Assembly (NCBI GenBank): GCA_031275255.1
Contig: JAISPA010000194.1
Coordinates: 1-7,100, forward strand
Direction of reading: 5' to 3'
Source of the DNA: Acidaminococcales bacterium
GTDB lineage: Bacteria; Bacillota; Negativicutes; Acidaminococcales; JAISLQ01
Length of the DNA stretch: 7,100 nucleotides
The first letter of the stretch is position 1. Each line of letters begins with the position of its first letter. The notes beneath the pieces are model-generated. The model did no database searches. It saw nothing but the letters and a program-made list of their open reading frames with translations, and was not told the origin of the DNA. A program made the translations under genes and the position numbers. Below, in pieces: positions 6,801 to 7,100 of the stretch.

Positions 6801-7100
6801 TAAATGGGCGCGTCCTTGGACTCTATGTAGATGTTGCCCTGCGCCCTGGCGTTTAGTTCGCCGGCCGCCGAGGTCATTTTAATGTTGATGGAATCGGTGA
6901 GGGTTACGGTCGCTATGCCCGCCGCGTCGTCCCATACCACGTCGGCGGCTTCCGCCTTGGCCAAAAGTTCCAGTGCGTCAATGTTGTCGGCTAGGCCGGC
7001 AAGTGGTATCACCACCGGCGGATCGTCCTGGCCGATGCCGCCGCTTAAGGCGTTAAGCGTGATATTCACGCCCGTGACGTTGGCCAGGTTGTCATCTGCC
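3821..7100 (-). CDS. Giant filamentous adhesin-like exoprotein (LktA/haemagglutinin-repeat type), C-terminal part
   Basis: The frame stays open to the right edge: the ten codons before the GTG at 7069 read ADDNLANVTG, in phase with the following VNITLNALSGGIG. That GTG is therefore an internal valine and the gene begins outside the window. About 1092 residues are visible, ending at TAA (3821-3823). They are rich in Gly, Ala, Asp, Ile, Val and Thr, contain no cysteine, and show the alternating pattern of a parallel beta-helix (for example GSIL, GDIG, GNIVV, GDIVI). This fits secreted filamentous haemagglutinin-like proteins, and the NALSGGIG and GSIL elements recall LktA-family adhesins (recognition by eye, moderate certainty). 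Residues ~438-771, counted from that GTG, carry a ~20-residue repeat; ~900-1082 form an aromatic-rich end without repeats. There is no LPXTG, SLH or closing beta-barrel signature at the C-terminus, so secretion by a two-partner route or retention through an unseen N-terminal domain are both possible. It is GC-richer than the kinase genes. It probably acts in adhesion or the cell surface layer. Confidence 0.85.
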   Translation of the reverse strand, partial: ADDNLANVTGVNITLNALSGGIGQDDPPVVIPLAGLADNIDALELLAKAEAADVVWDDAAGIATVTLTDSINIKMTSAAGELNARAQGNIYIESKDAPIYVKNVDAGQSNVRLLSKHGIYSVNAESDQTVNISGKDLIIEGGDSGAAVSKIGDRTGAADLPIYVSLTGSLEAMADGLINIYQKGASPLTVFSLYSGSGVWLRASGSILSAAAAPDLPEGYINADGKLTLISDTGDIGQDGQGLRILADNVDSVEAAAAGGIYLESESKTAADLTIDGLAAGADGEIKLAGPSGGFYFAGDVAGKNLTIEAQGQVRQDAALSAVAVGKITAGTVGGFAMQGAGNSVDALEVENLDFGDLVFVNSKGLTVDSLHNAATGGKVALTALGDIALMGDVAAGGAVTLDGASVAGAAGTTVQSDSANVAVTASTGDISLRTVKADADGADIALAAAGAVSAEKLEARRDIDIETASGGATIGELIAGNNANITSADGNIVVTDAGAGHDLTMETVTGHIGIQSALASDNINLKTGAGSIYTLGVTAAEDIIMQTGTGDIVIDDGIAGRDVKITITTQGNLNVGEALVALDGGLYAGGDIVINVPHGNVTADLLLADGDITVQMSDGDFQAYYIVAEGDADSDVLVQNTDRGSIDAEYVFGLGSAALKTNHGDLIVTDVIVDKNVTLEALDGEIIIKGEVIAGGDDYIYIGKGDFYDTGTVESLNGRVIIKVGTGDINVNNIAAYTGVSLETVSSGNITATGLIHTVTGDIVIESDNGHIGVNQLQADGLGLKGVGGGVSLTATGAQNGVDAQEIIAAKDVKASAEDGDITIVKVEGTNLWFGIDEDGHTVEIADAFAAESLFAQGEYVDITKITHTASDGYFQLALRGAGGDQPMTYARIGDVTSPAGVQLDQLWAEDADIHVSSEYFRIMEAYALNRAYLSNSRYRMTMFGRDPVTDGADIAIYFAPAAGNPFARVSFQNEFAYLGLENYQILRARDGVVNVVTNQRSLLDDTAIAIASDERIAWRGYAGEWLTSAVYGYGRYLSLSWGDLGTPLDGIYRGGRRLGLGRRGELDVLYYDDAAERQSWQIMDEKRKTL
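4758..5757 (-). repeat. Tandem degenerate ~20-residue (60-bp) solenoid repeats within the adhesin
   Basis: Successive units align at about 20 residues: NIVVTDAGAGHDLTMETVTG, HIGIQSALASDNINLKTGAG, SIYTLGVTAAEDIIMQTGTG, then DIVIDD..., NVTADLLLADGDITVQMSDG, SIDAEYVFGLGSAALKTNHG and DLIVTDVIVDKNVTLEALDG. Each has two short beta strands and ends in Gly, as expected for one coil of a parallel beta-helix. At DNA level the repeats are diverged, with only short recurring words such as ATGTCGCC on the plus strand. They are therefore old, structurally constrained repeats rather than recent duplications. Confidence 0.75.

Noticed and set aside
7067..7069. GTG as the start of the adhesin
   Set aside because: The frame continues upstream to the window edge with family-like sequence (NLANVTG joined to VNITLNALSGG), so this is an internal valine.

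Overview
The window looks like part of a diderm Firmicute chromosome, most likely Negativicutes. This is an inference from three things: a strong AAAGGAGGG ribosome binding site, Firmicutes-style intrinsic terminator and sigma-A promoter sequences, and a very large cysteine-free filamentous exoprotein of the LktA/haemagglutinin-like type that is common in that class. No rRNA, tRNA, CRISPR array or insertion sequence was seen.

Layout from left to right. (1) Positions 2-352, plus strand: the C-terminal 116 residues of a radical SAM/SPASM protein that begins outside the window. (2) Positions 384-1316 and 1331-3409, minus strand: a two-gene signalling operon. A membrane histidine kinase with a Cache-like extracytoplasmic sensor comes first. 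It is followed 14 nt later by a response regulator whose output domain is an HD-GYP fold missing several metal-ligand residues. The response regulator converges tail to tail with the radical SAM gene across 31 bp. (3) Positions 3410-3820: a 411-bp intergenic region dense in signals. Read on the minus strand it holds a hairpin in the adhesin 3' UTR, a near-ideal intrinsic terminator (3681-3711), a sigma-A-type promoter (TTGACT-17-TATTAT, 3632-3660), a perfect 12-bp-arm palindrome (3559-3586), and a perfect 13-bp-arm GC-rich hairpin (3423-3462) close to the kinase start. (4) Positions 3821-7100, minus strand: the C-terminal ~1092 residues of a giant filamentous adhesin-like protein, which runs off the right edge. 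It contains a roughly 20-residue solenoid repeat region and a C-terminal domain of different composition.

How the parts work together. The terminator and promoter separate the adhesin transcript from the kinase-regulator transcript, so the two are probably controlled independently even though they lie in the same direction. The kinase would sense a small extracellular ligand through its Cache module and phosphorylate Asp53 of the regulator. The regulator has no recognisable DNA-binding domain and a probably inactive HD-GYP domain, so it more likely acts by protein-protein contact than by transcription or c-di-GMP hydrolysis. The long structured leader and an unresolved kinase start codon (an A6G5 run separates the only nearby ATG from the kinase frame) are the oddest features. 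No obviously new multi-gene system is visible.
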